The notes under the pieces were generated by a model. That model was given only the letters and a program-made list of their open reading frames with translations, did no database searches and had not been told where the DNA came from. From assembly GCA_945788485.1 (NCBI GenBank), contig CALZMB010000153.1, positions 1 to 5,697 of the forward strand: a stretch of DNA of 5,697 nucleotides, read 5' to 3'. Within the stretch, counting starts at the first letter, position 1, and every line of letters begins with the position of its first letter. The stretch is from an uncultured bacterium. GTDB taxonomy: Bacteria; Bacteroidota; Bacteroidia; Bacteroidales; Bacteroidaceae. The position numbers and the translations under genes are program-made. Shown here piece after piece: positions 4,782-5,697 of the stretch.

Positions 4782-5697
4782 ATGGCAGAAAGCAAATTCG
4801 CATCCTGGATGCGCAGGAAAACAGAGGAACATGAATGTTCCCAGCAGAGACATTCGCGCGGCGTATGGACGGCATTACCTGTATTATCGGTATTACCCAT
4901 ATTATCCTTATTACTTGTATTACCCATATTGACGGGTTGCAGCTCATGTGGCGGCAAGGACATCCTCGACTTCCGGTCTCGGGAAGATGCCTTGAAGGTC
5001 TATAAAGACTACCTCGTGAAAGTACGCAAGACAGACCATACCAACACAGCTGGCTTCAGTACGCTGCTTCGCGAGTGGAAGGAGCTTAACGATACGGTGT
5101 ACCGCTACCTTGCCAAGGACTCCGTCTTCACCAAGTACCACAACGAAGCCGGCGACTACTTTATCTATCATGACTCCATCCGCACTGAAATGCTTCGCCT
5201 CGCAGAGACCTGGCGATATGGCTATGGAGATGTGCTGCTCTTGAAGGAGCAGACCTGCACCTACAAAGAAGACAAGGAACTTCTGGAGGCTGTCAAGGTT
5301 GCCGAACCGTTCTTCACTTCCCTGGACAGTGTCGCCATCAGCATCTGCGACAAGACATCCATCTTGAAACGCTATCGCTATTTCCTTGCTGATGTCAAGA
5401 CACGAGGCATCAACAGCAAAGACGAGCTGCTGGACTTCATCCGTCAGGAGGACTTCCTCTTCCGCACGTTCCTTGCCCACCTCTATGAAATGGACAAGGA
5501 ACCCTTGGCAGACATCACCAAAGACACCGAGACCATCTGCCGCGACATCTTCATCGCTGCCCGCAACGGCAACATTGCCGCCAAAGACGTGGTGGTCTAT
5601 ATGTCCATGCGCACGGTGCGCCGCCTTTTGCAGAACTCCGTAGAGTGCGTGAACAACATCAACAGTCTTGAAATGAAAACCAAGGCTCAGGGCAACG
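4782..5697 (+). CDS. Unrecognised predicted lipoprotein, 3' end outside window
   Basis: The frame from the ATG at 4782 stays open to the window end (305 complete codons). The N-terminus has a long charged region (1-30, including MRRK at 10-13), a hydrophobic core (31-50), and a lipobox LTGC with C53 as the expected lipidated cysteine, followed by SSCGGKD. This indicates export by Sec and anchoring in the envelope by lipoprotein processing. M10 (4809) is an alternative start that would shorten the n-region. The hydrophobic core is encoded by six tandem 9-bp units. The mature part looks mostly alpha-helical, rich in charged residues, with Lys/Asp/Glu and scattered aromatics (ETWRYGYGD, KRYRYFLAD). 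I do not recognise a family. Codon use resembles the integrase, not mfd, so it likely belongs to the same element. The gene is preceded by its own probable promoter and is divergent from the recombinase-like gene. Confidence 0.82.
   Translation, partial: MAESKFASWMRRKTEEHECSQQRHSRGVWTALPVLSVLPILSLLLVLPILTGCSSCGGKDILDFRSREDALKVYKDYLVKVRKTDHTNTAGFSTLLREWKELNDTVYRYLAKDSVFTKYHNEAGDYFIYHDSIRTEMLRLAETWRYGYGDVLLLKEQTCTYKEDKELLEAVKVAEPFFTSLDSVAISICDKTSILKRYRYFLADVKTRGINSKDELLDFIRQEDFLFRTFLAHLYEMDKEPLADITKDTETICRDIFIAARNGNIAAKDVVVYMSMRTVRRLLQNSVECVNNINSLEMKTKAQGN
4878..4931 (+). repeat. Six tandem 9-bp repeats coding for the signal-peptide core
   Basis: The units are CCTGTATTA, TCGGTATTA, CCCATATTA, TCCTTATTA, CTTGTATTA and CCCATATTG, all in frame, encoding PVL, SVL, PIL, SLL, LVL and PIL. 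The consensus is roughly YCnRTATTA. Gain or loss of a unit would lengthen or shorten the hydrophobic segment of the lipoprotein signal by three residues without a frameshift. Confidence 0.85.

Noticed and set aside
4775..5480. Minus-strand frames opposite the lipoprotein gene (4775-4963 with NMGNT repeats, and 4944-5480).
   Set aside because: The repeats are the reverse of the tandem 9-bp units. The + frame is longer, stays open to the window end, and carries a lipobox.
1..5697. Search for CRISPR arrays, further tRNAs, rRNA and complete insertion sequences.
   Set aside because: No regularly spaced direct repeats of 20 bases or more, no second cloverleaf, and no transposase with terminal inverted repeats were seen.

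Overview
The window suggests a member of the Bacteroidales (Bacteroidota), possibly Prevotella-like. Three things point there: promoter motifs of the Bacteroidota type (TAnnTTTG at -7 with a TTTG-like -33 about 19-20 nt upstream), genes without clear Shine-Dalgarno sequences, and the style of the integrase. No species can be named from this sequence alone.

Layout. Positions 2-1846 (+) hold the C-terminal 614 codons of mfd, the transcription-repair coupling factor, a chromosomal housekeeping gene. A good Bacteroidota promoter (1937-1968) then drives a tRNA-Ser(UGA) gene at 2016-2100. An accessory element appears to start at the tRNA 3' end. A palindromic terminator-like sequence (2104-2153) follows directly, then a tyrosine integrase (2244-3413, +) with its own strong terminator (3435-3486). 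This is the classic arrangement of an integrative element with its integrase next to a tRNA attachment site. The other end of the element lies outside the window.

The 531-base gap after the integrase (3414-3944) has no convincing protein gene. It contains a compact block (3661-3870) that folds on paper into a three-way-junction RNA of about 67 base pairs. Two of those pairs are G-U only on the + strand, so I call it a candidate + strand ncRNA. Facing it from the other side is a minus-strand gene (3945-4547) for a small serine-recombinase-like protein whose catalytic Ser and two of its active-site Arg are replaced. It is probably a DNA-binding regulator or architectural protein, not an enzyme. 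Its promoter (4578-4608) shows that translation starts at 4547, not at the longer open frame's TTG. The intergenic region 4548-4781 carries that promoter, a small hairpin and a probable + strand promoter for the last gene.

The last gene (4782 to beyond 5697, +) is an unrecognised, mostly helical predicted lipoprotein. Its signal peptide core is encoded by six tandem 9-bp repeats.

How the parts may work together (inference): the integrase inserts and excises the element at tRNA-Ser. The catalytically dead recombinase homologue and the structured RNA form a convergent pair behind it and could regulate mobility or cargo. The envelope lipoprotein may be the first gene of a cargo or transfer module continuing to the right. 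The most novel parts are the structured RNA and the dead serine recombinase.
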